From Devosia sp. FJ2-5-3 (lineage in GTDB: Bacteria; Pseudomonadota; Alphaproteobacteria; Rhizobiales; Devosiaceae), in the NCBI RefSeq assembly GCF_029201545.1, contig NZ_CP104007.1, forward strand, positions 3,630,501-3,694,500: a stretch of 64,000 nucleotides of DNA. The letters run 5' to 3'. The position numbers were made by a program, and so were the translations under genes. The notes beneath the pieces were generated by a model that saw only the letters and a list, made by a program, of their open reading frames with translations, did no database searches and was not told where the DNA came from. Positions 51,965-60,866 of this stretch are shown in pieces. How positions within the stretch are numbered: the first letter of the stretch is position 1; every line of letters begins with the position of its first letter.

Positions 51965-53167
51965 ATGAGCGACAGTTTCAAGACCCTCGATGAACTCGAT
52001 CTCACCAACAAGGTCGTGCTGCTAAGGGCCGATCTCAACGTACCGATGGCTGACGGCAAGGTGACCGATGCGACGCGCATCGAGCGGCTCGTGCCCACCA
52101 TCCGCGCCATCGTCAAGCACGACGCCAAGGTCGTTCTGCTCAGCCATTTCGGCCGCCCCAAGGGGAAGGTCGACGCCGAATTCTCGCTCGAGCAGGTCTG
52201 CGCCGCCGTCGCCGATGAAACCGGCCACCCCGTCGGCTTCGTGGCCACTGACTGGGTCGATGTGAGCCAGGCCCGACAGGCGATCGAAGATGCGCCCCCC
52301 GGCTCGGTTCTGGTGATGGAAAACACTCGTTTCCATCCCGGCGAAGAGGCCAATGATGTCGAATTGGCCAAGCGCATGGCTAGCCTCGGCGATATCTATG
52401 TCAATGACGCCTTCTCGGCCGCGCACCGCGCGCATGCCTCGACCGAGGCGCTGGCGCACCTGTTACCGGCAGCGGCCGGCCTTGCCATGGAAGCCGAACT
52501 CAAGGCGCTGGAAGCGGGCCTCGGCAAGCCGAAAAAGCCCGTCGTCGCCATTGTCGGGGGCGCCAAGGTCTCGTCCAAGATCGATCTGCTCGAAAACCTC
52601 GTGACCAAGGTCGATGGCCTCGTCATCGGCGGGGGCATGGCCAATACCTTCCTGCATGCCATGGGCTATGGCGTCGGCAAATCGCTGGCCGAGAAGGATC
52701 TCGCCGATACGGCCCGCCGGATCATGGACAAGGCGGAGAAATCCAATTGCGCCATCATCCTGCCGATCGACGCAGTGGTCTCCTGGCATTTCAAGGCCAA
52801 TTCGCCGACCCGGCTCTATGGCGTGGACGCCATCGACCCCGATGGCATGATCCTCGATATCGGACCGTCCTCGGTCGAGCGCATCACCGGCGCCATTGAC
52901 GACGCCCACACCGTGGTCTGGAACGGACCGGTTGGCGCCTTCGAAATGGAGCCATTCGACGCCGGCACCGTGGCGATCGCCAAGCATGTCGCCAAGCGGA
53001 CGCATGATGGGCATCTGGTCTCGGTGGCGGGCGGCGGCGACACGGTGGGGGCGCTGGCCCATGCCGGGGTCAAGGATGGGCTGACCTATGTCTCGACCGC
53101 CGGCGGCGCCTTCCTTGAATGGATGGAAGGCAAGCCCCTGCCCGGCGTCGAAGCGCTCAAGAAATAG
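51965..53167 (+). CDS. pgk: Phosphoglycerate kinase
   Basis: 400 residues, full length. It makes ATP from 1,3-bisphosphoglycerate in glycolysis and runs backwards in gluconeogenesis. Signatures are [63 protein letters not shown] and [19 protein letters not shown]. It is followed by its own terminator; the fructose-bisphosphate aldolase gene fba lies 1.2 kb further on the same strand, past an unrelated reductase on the other strand. Confidence 0.97.
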   Translation: MSDSFKTLDELDLTNKVVLLRADLNVPMADGKVTDATRIERLVPTIRAIVKHDAKVVLLSHFGRPKGKVDAEFSLEQVCAAVADETGHPVGFVATDWVDVSQARQAIEDAPPGSVLVMENTRFHPGEEANDVELAKRMASLGDIYVNDAFSAAHRAHASTEALAHLLPAAAGLAMEAELKALEAGLGKPKKPVVAIVGGAKVSSKIDLLENLVTKVDGLVIGGGMANTFLHAMGYGVGKSLAEKDLADTARRIMDKAEKSNCAIILPIDAVVSWHFKANSPTRLYGVDAIDPDGMILDIGPSSVERITGAIDDAHTVVWNGPVGAFEMEPFDAGTVAIAKHVAKRTHDGHLVSVAGGGDTVGALAHAGVKDGLTYVSTAGGAFLEWMEGKPLPGVEALKK

Positions 53168-53218
53168 TTTCGGGATTATTTTGGGGGTTGCTCCCCAAAT
53201 TTTCCTGCTGGGTCATCA

Positions 53219-53252
53219 AGAGCCCCTCCCCTCAAGGGGTGGGGCTCTTTTT
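53219..53252 (+). terminator. Rho-independent terminator after pgk
   Basis: AGAGCCCC (53219-53226) pairs with GGGGCTCT (53241-53248), enclosing a second CCCCT/AGGGG stem, followed by six T. A weaker hairpin TTGGGGG/CTCCCCAA precedes it near 53181-53198. Confidence 0.88.
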
Positions 53253-53283
53253 TGTTGGGCGAGGCAAGCCCGCCGCCCCGGGA

Positions 53284-54114
53284 TCAGAACTTCGCAGTCA
53301 CCGGGTCGGAGCCGAGGCGGCCATCACTGGCGTCGAGGCCGGTGATTTCAGCCTTGTCCTGATCGGTCAGCGTGAAATCGAAGACATCGAAATTTTCGAC
53401 GATGCGGCTTGGGGTGACCGATTTGGGGATGACCACAAGGCCGCTGTCGAGATGCCAGCGGATGATGATCTGCGCCACGCTCTTGCCATGTCGGGCGGCG
53501 ATGGCGGCAAGAACGGGGTGTTCGAGCAGCTTGCCCTGCCCCAGCGGGCTCCAGCTTTCCGTCAGAATGCCGAGCCTTTCGTGCTTGGCGCGCATGGTCT
53601 TCTGCTGAAAGCGAGGGTGCAGCTGGATCTGGTTGAGGGCCGGGGTGACGCCGGTGGCCGCGATGATCTGTTCGATATAGTCCCCTTCGAAATTGGACAC
53701 GCCGATGGAGCGCGCCTTGCCCTCTTCGCGCAGGCGGACCAGCGCCTTCCAGGTTTCCACATATTTTCCGCGGAAGGCCGAGGGCCAGTGGATGAGGTAG
53801 AGGTCGACATAGTCGGTGCCGAGCCGCTTGAGGCTGGCATCCATGGCGCGCAGGGTGGACTCAAAGCCCTGATCGTCGTTCCAGACCTTGGTGGTGAGAA
53901 AGATGTCGGCGCGCGCCACGCCCGAGGCGCGGATCCCCTCACCGACCCCCTCCTCATTCTGATAGACGGCCGCCGTATCGATATGGCGGTAGCCAGCACC
54001 CAGAGCCGCCTCGACCGCGGTAACCGCGACATCGTTGGGGGTCTGCCAGACGCCCAACCCGATCTGCGGGATGGTACGGCCGTCATTGAAGGTCACGTGC
54101 GGTTGCGTGCTCAT
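53284..54114 (-). CDS. Aldo/keto reductase (2,5-diketo-D-gluconate reductase type)
   Basis: 276 residues, a TIM-barrel NADPH reductase. The catalytic tetrad is visible: Asp in GYRHIDTAAVYQNE, Tyr in the same segment, Lys in FLTTKVWNDDQGF, and His in VDLYLIHWPSAF. SIGVSNFEGDYI and the NADP-binding VVIPKSVTPSRIVEN follow. Members reduce sugars, methylglyoxal and various aldehydes. The ATG at 54114 is the family start; the frame stays open for 1.4 kb upstream antisense to fba, which is a shadow. Confidence 0.92.
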   Translation of the reverse strand: MSTQPHVTFNDGRTIPQIGLGVWQTPNDVAVTAVEAALGAGYRHIDTAAVYQNEEGVGEGIRASGVARADIFLTTKVWNDDQGFESTLRAMDASLKRLGTDYVDLYLIHWPSAFRGKYVETWKALVRLREEGKARSIGVSNFEGDYIEQIIAATGVTPALNQIQLHPRFQQKTMRAKHERLGILTESWSPLGQGKLLEHPVLAAIAARHGKSVAQIIIRWHLDSGLVVIPKSVTPSRIVENFDVFDFTLTDQDKAEITGLDASDGRLGSDPVTAKF

Positions 54115-54327
54115 CGGTTTATCCTGGACTGTGGTGCGGAAAATGGTGCGTGGCACCGGGATGGATCGCCACTTTACGATGGAAGCGCAAGAGAGCCAAG
54201 TCGGGCCGCAAAGGTTCCCAAGCAATCTACCATACAAGGTAAGTCTTTCGTCGCATATCCGGACGTCTAATCGAAAGCGCGCTAACGAAAGTCTAAGTCT
54301 AGGGTCACGGTTCTTATGAGGGATACC

Positions 54328-55356
54328 ATGACAAAATCGCTTAATTCCATTGCCCAGAAGCTGATGGAAACCGGCAGGGGCATTCTGGCCGCCGACGAAT
54401 CCGAAGGAACCATCGCCAAGCGTTTTGCCAAGATCAACCTGCCCAATTCGCTCGATCTGCGCCGCGACTATCGCGAGATGCTGTTCCGCTCCAGCGATGC
54501 GATGCGCAACTACATCTCGGGCGTCATCCTGACCGAGGAGACCCTCAAGCAGGAGGCCGCCGACGGCACGCCGTTCCGCGCCATGCTGGCCGATGCGGAC
54601 TGCATTCCGGGCATCAAGGTCGACCGCGGCGCCTTCCCCATGCCCGGCGATACCGGCGAGAAAATCACCGAGGGCCTCGACGGCCTGCGCCAGCGCCTCG
54701 AGCAATACGCTCATCTGGGCGCCGGCTTTGCCAAGTGGCGCGCCGTGATCACCATCAATGACATCGCCCCCACCCGCAACAATATCCGCGCCAATGCCCA
54801 TTCTCTCGCACGCTACGCCATGCTGTGCCAGGAAGCCGGCATCGTGCCGATCGTCGAGCCGGAAGTGGTGGGCGATGGCGAGCCGGGCAACCATTCGATG
54901 GAACGCTGCGCCCAGGTGACCGGGGACGTGCTCGAGAACGTCTTCAAGGAACTCCGCCTTGCCGGCGTCGATCTCGCCGGCATGCTGCTCAAGCCCAATA
55001 TGGTGCTGCCGGGCATCAATTCTCGCGAGCGGCCCAGCGTCGAGGACGTCGCCCGCCGCACGGTGGAAGTGCTCAAAGAGCATGTTCCCGCCGCCGTTCC
55101 GGGCATTGCCTTCCTTTCGGGCGGGCAGACGGACGAGGAAGCCACGGCCCATCTTTCGGCCATGAACCGGATTTCCAACAAGCCCTGGCCGCTGACCTTC
55201 TCCTATGGCCGCGCCTTGCAGAACGTCGCGCTGCGCACCTGGGCCGGTCGCCGCGAGAACTTCCCGGCAGCACAGGCCGCCTTTACCCATCGCGCCAGGA
55301 TGAACTCGCTGGCCGCGCTCGGCGAGTGGAGCAACGAGGTCGATCGCGCCGCCTGA
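54328..55356 (+). CDS. fba: Class I fructose-bisphosphate aldolase
   Basis: 342 residues of the Schiff-base aldolase type related to animal aldolases. The N-terminal GRGILAADESEGTIAKRFAK, the Lys-containing GAGFAKWRAVITI and MLLKPNMVLPG (Schiff-base lysine), VPIVEPEVVGDGEPGNHSME and FLSGGQTDEEAT are all present. It splits fructose 1,6-bisphosphate. The ATG at 54328 lies three bases after GAGGGAT; an ATG four codons upstream is within that site. A terminator follows. Confidence 0.96.
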   Translation: MTKSLNSIAQKLMETGRGILAADESEGTIAKRFAKINLPNSLDLRRDYREMLFRSSDAMRNYISGVILTEETLKQEAADGTPFRAMLADADCIPGIKVDRGAFPMPGDTGEKITEGLDGLRQRLEQYAHLGAGFAKWRAVITINDIAPTRNNIRANAHSLARYAMLCQEAGIVPIVEPEVVGDGEPGNHSMERCAQVTGDVLENVFKELRLAGVDLAGMLLKPNMVLPGINSRERPSVEDVARRTVEVLKEHVPAAVPGIAFLSGGQTDEEATAHLSAMNRISNKPWPLTFSYGRALQNVALRTWAGRRENFPAAQAAFTHRARMNSLAALGEWSNEVDRAA

Positions 55357-55381
55357 TTGTCGGCACCATCGCACGCGAAAG

Positions 55382-55408
55382 ACGCGCTCCTCTCGGGGCG
55401 CGTTTTTT
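55382..55408 (+). terminator. Rho-independent terminator after fba
   Basis: ACGCGCTCC (55382-55390) pairs with GGGGCGCGT (55395-55403, one G-T pair), loop TCTC, followed by six T. It lies 26 bases after the stop codon. Confidence 0.88.
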
Positions 55409-55553
55409 ATTGCGTCAACATCCCTTGCATGGTCCCCGCGCATGCAATCGGGCTTCCATTGCCAGCATGGTGCCCTTGCCCTATTGGAGAAAAGGTCCCC
55501 TTTCTGCCCCAATGCCAGACTAGGGAATTGCAGCGTCGCAAGTCGGGTTTTTC

Positions 55554-56159
55554 ATGGCTCCCCAAATTTATCTCATTACCCCCGCCGATCCGGACCTTGT
55601 GGAGTTTCCGCGCCGTTTGATGGCCGTGCTGGCCGGTCCGGAAGTCGCAGCCATCCTCGTGCAGCGCGGCACGCTGGGCGCGGAAGACTATGCCCGGCTC
55701 TCCGAGCGTGTGGTGCAGATCGGCCAGGCGGCCGGCGCCGCAGTATTGGTCGAGGATGATGTGGAGCTCAGCCGCCGTGTCGGTGCCGATGGCGTCCACA
55801 TTGGCGCGGGCGGAACAAAGGCCATCCGCGCTGCAGTTGACAGCCTCAAGCCTGACGGCATTGTGGGCGCAGGCGCCGTGCAGTCCCGCCACGATGCGAT
55901 GAGCTTTGGCGAGCTTGATGTCGACTATCTGTTCTTCGGCCCCCTTGGCGGCGCGCCGGACGGCCAGGCGGACGAGTTCGCCCAATGGTGGGCGGAAACC
56001 TTCGAAATTCCCGCCGTGCATTCCGATCCCTCGGCACAGCCCGGCCAGCTTGCGGCTACTGGGGCGGAGTTCATTGCGCTGTCCGACAGCGTCTGGTCGG
56101 CGGCCGATCCGGCGGCGGCGCTGGCGGCGCTTGCCGCTGCAGCACGGGAAAGCGCATGA
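55554..56159 (+). CDS. ThiE-like (thiamine phosphate synthase family) protein, motifs degenerate
   Basis: 201 residues with the ThiE/TenI barrel pattern: IYLITPADPDLVEFPRRLMA, a DGVHIGAGG segment equal to the ThiE DGVHLG block, GIVGAGAVQSRHDAM, and VDYLFFGPLGG. However, the pyrimidine-binding Q-x-R-x-K is replaced by VQRGTL, the INDR motif by VEDD, and the TxTK segment after FGP is missing. It may be a paralogue with another function or none in catalysis. Its stop overlaps the start of the Sel1 gene (ATGA). Confidence 0.75.
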   Translation: MAPQIYLITPADPDLVEFPRRLMAVLAGPEVAAILVQRGTLGAEDYARLSERVVQIGQAAGAAVLVEDDVELSRRVGADGVHIGAGGTKAIRAAVDSLKPDGIVGAGAVQSRHDAMSFGELDVDYLFFGPLGGAPDGQADEFAQWWAETFEIPAVHSDPSAQPGQLAATGAEFIALSDSVWSAADPAAALAALAAAARESA

Positions 56160-57319
56160 CGCGGCGCGCCAGCCTGATCGCCCTGGCCTGCCTCTGCCTG
56201 CTGCAGCCGGCGGCGGCGCAGACCAGCGATGCCGAACAGATCAGCAATGCCGTCTTCGGCACGCCCGAAAATGTCGACTATGCCTTTGGCGCGTTCCAGC
56301 GCGGCTATTTCCTGACGGCGCTGGAGCTGGCCCTGCCCCGGGCGGAACAGGGCGACGCGGCGGCCCAGACGCTGATCGCCGAACTCTATGCCAAGGGCCT
56401 GGGCGTGGCGCAAAATCTCGAGCGCGCCGCGGGCTGGTATCAGCTCGCAGCCGGCAATGGCGACATGCTGGCGACTTTCGAGCTGGGCCTGCTCTATCAG
56501 GATGGCGTTGGCGTTGAAAAAGACCGCAAGCGCGCCGCCGAGCTCTTCGCCAAGGCATCAGCGGCCGGCTATCCGCCGGCAAAATACAATATGGCCCTGC
56601 TCCATGTCGAAGGCGTCTATGCCGAGCCCAGCCTGACCACAGCCGCCCGGCTGATGCGGGAGGCGGCCGACGCGGAGCTGCCGGAAGCGCTCTACGATTA
56701 CGGCTCGATGCTGATCGAGGGGGCGGGCGTCGCCCCCAATACCGAAGAAGGCGCGCGCTATATCGGGCTGGCGGCCGAAGGCGGACTGGTAGCCGCGCAG
56801 ATTGACTATGCCACCCTGCTCTATCTCGGCCAGGGCATCGAACGCGATATCGAGGCTGCGGTCTCCTGGTATCAACGCGCCGCCGAAGCGGGCAATCCCG
56901 TGGCCCAGAACCGGCTGGCCAAGCTGGTTGCCGTCGGAGAGGGTACGATTCTCGACCTTGAGACCGCGGCCATGTGGCGCGCCCTGGCGCGGCGGCAGGG
57001 GCTGAACGATCCCTCGCTCGACCGGCTGCTGGTCTCCATTCCGCCGGCTGCGCTGGCCCGGGCCGAAGAGCGGGCCCGCTTCTGGCCGGAAACGCCGCTA
57101 AGCGCCCAGACAGCCACGCCAGCGGCCTCGCGGCCCGAGATCATCGGCCCGCTGCTGCCGGCGCCGACGGACCCTGAAAACGCGCCAAGCCAGGCAGTCA
57201 GTCCCGCGGCTGCAGCGCCGGAAGCGGCACCAGCTGAACTGGACGAAAGCCCCCTCGAAAACCTGCCGGAGACCCTCGAGACGCCCCCGGAGGGCGAAGC
57301 GGAGACCCAAGACCCTTGA
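56156..57319 (+). CDS. Secreted Sel1-repeat protein
   Basis: 387 residues. A signal peptide (MTRRASLIALACLCLLQPAA, cleaved near AAAQ) is followed by about six Sel1 repeats between residues 40 and 290. Examples are AQTLIAELYAKGLGVAQNLE, ATFELGLLYQDGVGVEKDRK and AQIDYATLLYLGQGIERDIE. A Pro/Ala/Glu-rich tail (310-387) ends the protein. Sel1 repeats bind other proteins; periplasmic members such as ExoR regulate two-component systems. Whether this one does is unknown. It is translationally coupled to the ThiE-like gene. Confidence 0.85.
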   Translation: MTRRASLIALACLCLLQPAAAQTSDAEQISNAVFGTPENVDYAFGAFQRGYFLTALELALPRAEQGDAAAQTLIAELYAKGLGVAQNLERAAGWYQLAAGNGDMLATFELGLLYQDGVGVEKDRKRAAELFAKASAAGYPPAKYNMALLHVEGVYAEPSLTTAARLMREAADAELPEALYDYGSMLIEGAGVAPNTEEGARYIGLAAEGGLVAAQIDYATLLYLGQGIERDIEAAVSWYQRAAEAGNPVAQNRLAKLVAVGEGTILDLETAAMWRALARRQGLNDPSLDRLLVSIPPAALARAEERARFWPETPLSAQTATPAASRPEIIGPLLPAPTDPENAPSQAVSPAAAAPEAAPAELDESPLENLPETLETPPEGEAETQDP

Positions 57320-57455
57320 ATGGGCGCGCGTTCTCAGGCAATAAGCCCGCCACACTTTCAATCAGCGGCAGGACTTTCGGGTCCATCCGGCGCTGCGGCG
57401 GGGCATTGTCCCGGCGGCGCACCACAAGCTGCATGAGCCAAGCGAGCACAACATA

Positions 57456-58250
57456 ATGGCGCGTTCCGCCCTCCTCACCGTCATGGTCAATGCCGCCTTC
57501 AAGGCCGGCAAATCGCTGTCTCGCGATTTCAACGAGGTGGAGAACCTCCAGGTATCGCGAAAAGGCCCGGCCGATTTCGTGTCGAAGGCCGACATCAAGG
57601 CCGAGCAGATCGTGTTCGACGAACTGCGCAAGGCGCGCCCCACCTATTCCTTCCTGATGGAAGAGGGCGGGGAAGTGACCGGTACCGATGGCCAGCACAC
57701 CTGGATCATCGATCCGCTCGACGGCACCACCAATTTCCTGCACGGCATTCCGCTTTTCGCAGTCGCGATTGCCCTGCAGCGCGGCGACGACATCGTTGCC
57801 TCGGTGATCTACAACCCGATCACGGACGAGCTCTACACGGCCGAAAAGGGCGGTGGCGCCTGGCTGGCCGACCGCAAGCGCCTGCGCGTCGCGGCGCGCC
57901 GTCACCTGTCGGATGCGGTGATTTCCACCGGCATCAAGACCCAGGGCACGTCCAATGACGGGCTGCAATTGCGCCAGCTCGCCCATATCAATCCCGCCGT
58001 GGCCGGCATCCGCCGCTCGGGATCGATCTCGGTCGACATGGCCTGGCTTGCAGCCGGCCGCTTCGATGGCCTGTGGGAAGCCGGCCTCAAGCCCTGGGAC
58101 GTGGCACCGGGCTATCTGATGGTCAAGGAAGCCGGTGGCCTCGTGACCGATTATGCTGGTCAGCCCGGCTCCATCTGGAACGGCCAGATCGTTGCCGGCA
58201 ACGAAATCCTGCACGGCGCGCTGATGAAGTCGCTGAAGTCCGTCCAATAG
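57456..58250 (+). CDS. suhB: Inositol monophosphatase family protein (SuhB)
   Basis: 264 residues, a lithium-sensitive-type phosphatase fold. Metal-binding motifs are the Glu pair in YSFLMEEGGE, WIIDPLDGTTNFLHGIPLFA and, at the C-terminal side, GLWEAGLKPWDVAPGYLMV. It hydrolyses inositol 1-phosphate; in Escherichia coli SuhB also assists rRNA transcription. The 136 bases upstream hold no recognised suhB-type RNA. Confidence 0.93.
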   Translation: MARSALLTVMVNAAFKAGKSLSRDFNEVENLQVSRKGPADFVSKADIKAEQIVFDELRKARPTYSFLMEEGGEVTGTDGQHTWIIDPLDGTTNFLHGIPLFAVAIALQRGDDIVASVIYNPITDELYTAEKGGGAWLADRKRLRVAARRHLSDAVISTGIKTQGTSNDGLQLRQLAHINPAVAGIRRSGSISVDMAWLAAGRFDGLWEAGLKPWDVAPGYLMVKEAGGLVTDYAGQPGSIWNGQIVAGNEILHGALMKSLKSVQ

Positions 58251-58376
58251 GCGCTCAGCGCGGTCGGATGCAGGGACGCCCCGGCAGTCGTTAAGCTTTT
58301 CCATTGTCACGACTATCAGCCGCCTCTAGTGTCTGAGGCGGTTGATTTGCGTTAGGCGGGACAGGGCAAAGGCACG

Positions 58377-59366
58377 ATGTCGCAAGGTTACGATCCCTAT
58401 CATCTGGCCAGTCCGACGGTCTACCTCGTCAAGATCGTGATCTTCCTGGTGCTGGTCGCGCTGGTCGCCGCGATCCTGTTCACCCAGATCACCACCTTCT
58501 TCTGGGCAAACCCGTTCATCAACTCGATGATCTTCTTTGCCCTGTTCGTGGGCATCTTCCTCAGTTTCCGGCAGATCTTCCGGCTTTTCCCGGAAGTGAA
58601 ATGGGTCAATTCGCTTCAGGATGGCGACGTGGCGCAGGTGCGTCCACCGGTGTTGCTGGCCCCCGTTGCCGGGCTTTTGCGCGAGCGCATCGGGGAAGCG
58701 ATCATCACCCCCTCCTCCATGCGCTCCATTCTCGATTCCGTGGGCAATCGCCTCGACGAGGCCAAGGATACGTCGCGCTATCTTACGGGGCTGCTGGTGT
58801 TCCTCGGGCTCATGGGCACGTTTTACGGCCTGCTCGAAACGGTTAGTTCCGTCGCCGGGGTGATCAATGCCCTCGACGTCACCTCGAGCGACAGCGGCTC
58901 GCTGTTCGCCAATCTCAAGGAGGGGCTGGCAGCGCCCCTGGGTGGCATGGGCACGGCGTTCTCGTCGTCCCTCTTCGGCCTTGCGGGCTCGCTGGTGCTG
59001 GGCTTTCTCGATCTGCAGACCAGCCAGGCTCAGAACGCCTTCTATACCGATCTCGAAGACTGGATGACTTCGATGACCGAGCTCGACCATCCGGTTTCCG
59101 CCATGCAGGCCAATGCCGGGGGGCCCGACATGCAGGCCATGATCGACAGCATCGGCGCCACCATGCAGAGCCAGAATTCTTCCCAGAACGCCATTCGCGC
59201 CATGGCCGAACTGGCCCGCGGCATTGACGGGCTGGTCAAGCATATCCGCACCGAGCAGGACGATCTCCGGCGCTATATCAACGAGCAGGGCGAAACCAAC
59301 AAGAAGCTGCGCGACCTCATCGAGGCCATGCTCAACGAAGCCGACCAGACCGAGCGCCGGGACTAG
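58377..59366 (+). CDS. MotA/TolQ/ExbB-like proton channel subunit
   Basis: 329 residues. Membrane helices lie near residues 18-36, 45-63, 133-158 (YLTGLLVFLGLMGTFYGLLE) and 190-212 (GGMGTAFSSSLFGLAGSLVL), the pattern of proton-channel stator subunits. LVFLGLMGTFYGL and GMGTAFSSSLFGL are the conserved MotA/ExbB blocks. A long helical cytoplasmic tail follows (260-329, QNAIRAMAELARGIDGLVKH, QDDLRRYINEQGETNKKLRD). It forms a pair with the next gene, three bases apart. It is not flagellar MotA, which lacks this tail order. Confidence 0.85.
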   Translation: MSQGYDPYHLASPTVYLVKIVIFLVLVALVAAILFTQITTFFWANPFINSMIFFALFVGIFLSFRQIFRLFPEVKWVNSLQDGDVAQVRPPVLLAPVAGLLRERIGEAIITPSSMRSILDSVGNRLDEAKDTSRYLTGLLVFLGLMGTFYGLLETVSSVAGVINALDVTSSDSGSLFANLKEGLAAPLGGMGTAFSSSLFGLAGSLVLGFLDLQTSQAQNAFYTDLEDWMTSMTELDHPVSAMQANAGGPDMQAMIDSIGATMQSQNSSQNAIRAMAELARGIDGLVKHIRTEQDDLRRYINEQGETNKKLRDLIEAMLNEADQTERRD

Positions 59367-59369
59367 GCC

Positions 59370-60398
59370 ATGGCAGGCTCGACCCGCTCCCGCAGGCGGC
59401 AGGAGGCCAATTACTGGCCCGGTTTCGTCGATGCGCTGTCCAGCCTCCTGCTGGTCATCATCTTCATGCTCAGCCTCTTCATGCTGACGCAGTTTTTCCT
59501 CGGCCAGGAAATCCAGGGGCGCGACACCGCGCTGTCGCGGCTCAACAGCCAGATCGCCGAACTCACCGAATTGCTGCAGCTCGAACGCGCCAGTTCGGAC
59601 GATTTGACCGACCAGCTGGCCGCCTTGACGGCAACGCTCTCCTCCACCGAGGCGGAGAATGCCGCGCTGGCCGGGCAATTGGCCGGAATCGGGACCGGGC
59701 TGGGCGACCGGGACAGCACCATTGCGGGGCTGCAGGAGGATCTGCTGGCGGCCGAGCAATTGTCGGACGAGGCAAATTCGCAGGTCGCCCTGCTCAACCA
59801 GCAATTGGCGGCGCTGCGCACGCAGATCGCGGCGCTGGAAAACGCGCTCGAAGCCTCCGAGGCCCGTGACACCGAATCGCGCACGCAGATCGCCGATCTG
59901 GGGCGGCGGCTCAATCTGGCGCTTGCGCAGCGCGTGCAGGATCTGGCGCGCTATCGGTCGGACTTCTTCGGACGCCTGCGGCAAATCCTCGAGGGACGCG
60001 CTGATGTCCGCGTCGTGGGCGACCGCTTCGTGTTCCAATCCGAAGTGCTGTTCTCGGCCGGCCAGGCCACAATCGCCACGGAGGGCCTGCCCGAACTCGA
60101 CGCGCTGGCCGACGCCATATTGCAGCTCGAGGCGGAAATCCCGCCCGACATCAATTGGGTGCTGCGCATTGACGGGCATACCGACAAGCGGCCCATATCC
60201 AATGCGCGCTTCCCGTCCAACTGGGAATTGTCGGCGGCGCGCGCGATCTCGGTAGCTGAATATCTGGTGTCCAAGGGCGTAGCCCCGGCCCGCCTCGTCG
60301 CCGCCGGCTTCGGCGAATTTGCCCCACTCGACCCCGCCGATAATGACGAAGCCTATCGCCGCAACCGCCGCATCGAATTCAAGCTGACCGAGGGGTAA
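59370..60398 (+). CDS. MotB/OmpA-like partner protein with long coiled coil
   Basis: 342 residues. A single N-terminal membrane helix (FVDALSSLLLVIIFMLSLFM) carries Asp21 at the position of the proton-binding Asp of MotB. A coiled coil of about 130 residues (55-190) is followed by an OmpA-type peptidoglycan-binding domain (205-342) with LFSAGQATIATEGLPELDAL, RIDGHTDKRPISN, NWELSAARAISVAEYLV and RRNRRIEFKL. The pair should use proton flow to move or pull on the cell wall. The best comparisons are generic stator-like pairs of alphaproteobacteria and ZorAB of the Zorya defence system. Confidence 0.87.
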   Translation: MAGSTRSRRRQEANYWPGFVDALSSLLLVIIFMLSLFMLTQFFLGQEIQGRDTALSRLNSQIAELTELLQLERASSDDLTDQLAALTATLSSTEAENAALAGQLAGIGTGLGDRDSTIAGLQEDLLAAEQLSDEANSQVALLNQQLAALRTQIAALENALEASEARDTESRTQIADLGRRLNLALAQRVQDLARYRSDFFGRLRQILEGRADVRVVGDRFVFQSEVLFSAGQATIATEGLPELDALADAILQLEAEIPPDINWVLRIDGHTDKRPISNARFPSNWELSAARAISVAEYLVSKGVAPARLVAAGFGEFAPLDPADNDEAYRRNRRIEFKLTEG

Positions 60399-60422
60399 TC
60401 CCCGACAGCGCCACGCGCCGGC

Positions 60423-60445
60423 AAAACGCTCCAGTGGAGCGTTTT
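60423..60445. terminator. Hairpin downstream of the MotAB-like pair
   Basis: AAAACGCTCC (60423-60432) pairs with GGAGCGTTTT (60436-60445), loop AGT. T and A runs on the two sides make it suitable as a terminator in both directions. It resembles the murA terminator at 48872-48896. Confidence 0.75.
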
Positions 60446-60514
60446 GAGGGGATTACGGGTTGAGCCATGCGAAACCCCGGCCTGCAGCGTCACGCGACCC
60501 CCCCGGTCTGGATA

Positions 60515-60622
60515 CCCCCACCCGGCCTCCCCCTGATAGGGGGAGGAGTGAATCGTGGCTCGCGATGATTGGGGCATCACCGAGCTGTCCCTCCTCCTTA
60601 TCAGGGGGAGGTTAGATGGGGG
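60515..60622. repeat. Palindromic CCTCCCCCT element, copy A
   Basis: About 108 bases with outer arms CCCCCACC and GGGGG and two inner hairpins (CCTCCCCCT/AGGGGGAGG near 60526-60546 and CCTCCTCCT/AGGGGGAGG near 60590-60611). About 56 central bases are identical to copy B at 60764-60856, suggesting recent duplication. The interval 60623-60763 holds a GC-rich variant (CACCCCTCACCCCGCCCTC) but no gene. Confidence 0.8.
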
Positions 60623-60763
60623 TTTTGCTGCTGGTGCACCGGGGACTTCACCCCTCACCCCGCCCTCTCCCTGAGGGGCGAGGGGGCGATGGAGCCGGGA
60701 GGGTGGTGCGTTTTGAGGCCACTTTGGGTTTGGTCACGGGGAGAACGGATTAACGGGGGAGAA

Positions 60764-60856
60764 CCCCCACCCGGCCTCCCCCTGGTAGGGGGAGGAGTGA
60801 ATCGTGGCTCGCGATGATTGGGGCATCACCGAGCTGTCCCTCCCCCTGTCAGGGGT
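60764..60856. repeat. Palindromic CCTCCCCCT element, copy B (right end truncated)
   Basis: It begins CCCCCACCCGGCCTCCCCC and matches copy A through GAGTGAATCGTGGCTCGCGA to GAGCTGTCCCTCC, then ends in a short CCCCTGTCAGGGG hairpin without the outer right arm, 10 bases from the stop codon of the ABC exporter gene. Confidence 0.8.
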
Positions 60857-60866
60857 ATTGCGAGCC

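Noticed and set aside
53284..55512. A minus-strand open frame of 742 codons running antisense through fba
   Set aside because: Only the 3' part (53284-54114) is the aldo/keto reductase; the rest is a shadow of fba caused by GC-rich codon use, with no family resemblance.
58377..60398. Zorya anti-phage system
   Set aside because: The ZorAB-like pair is present, but no ZorC, ZorD or ZorE homologue follows; the next gene is an ordinary ABC exporter on the other strand.
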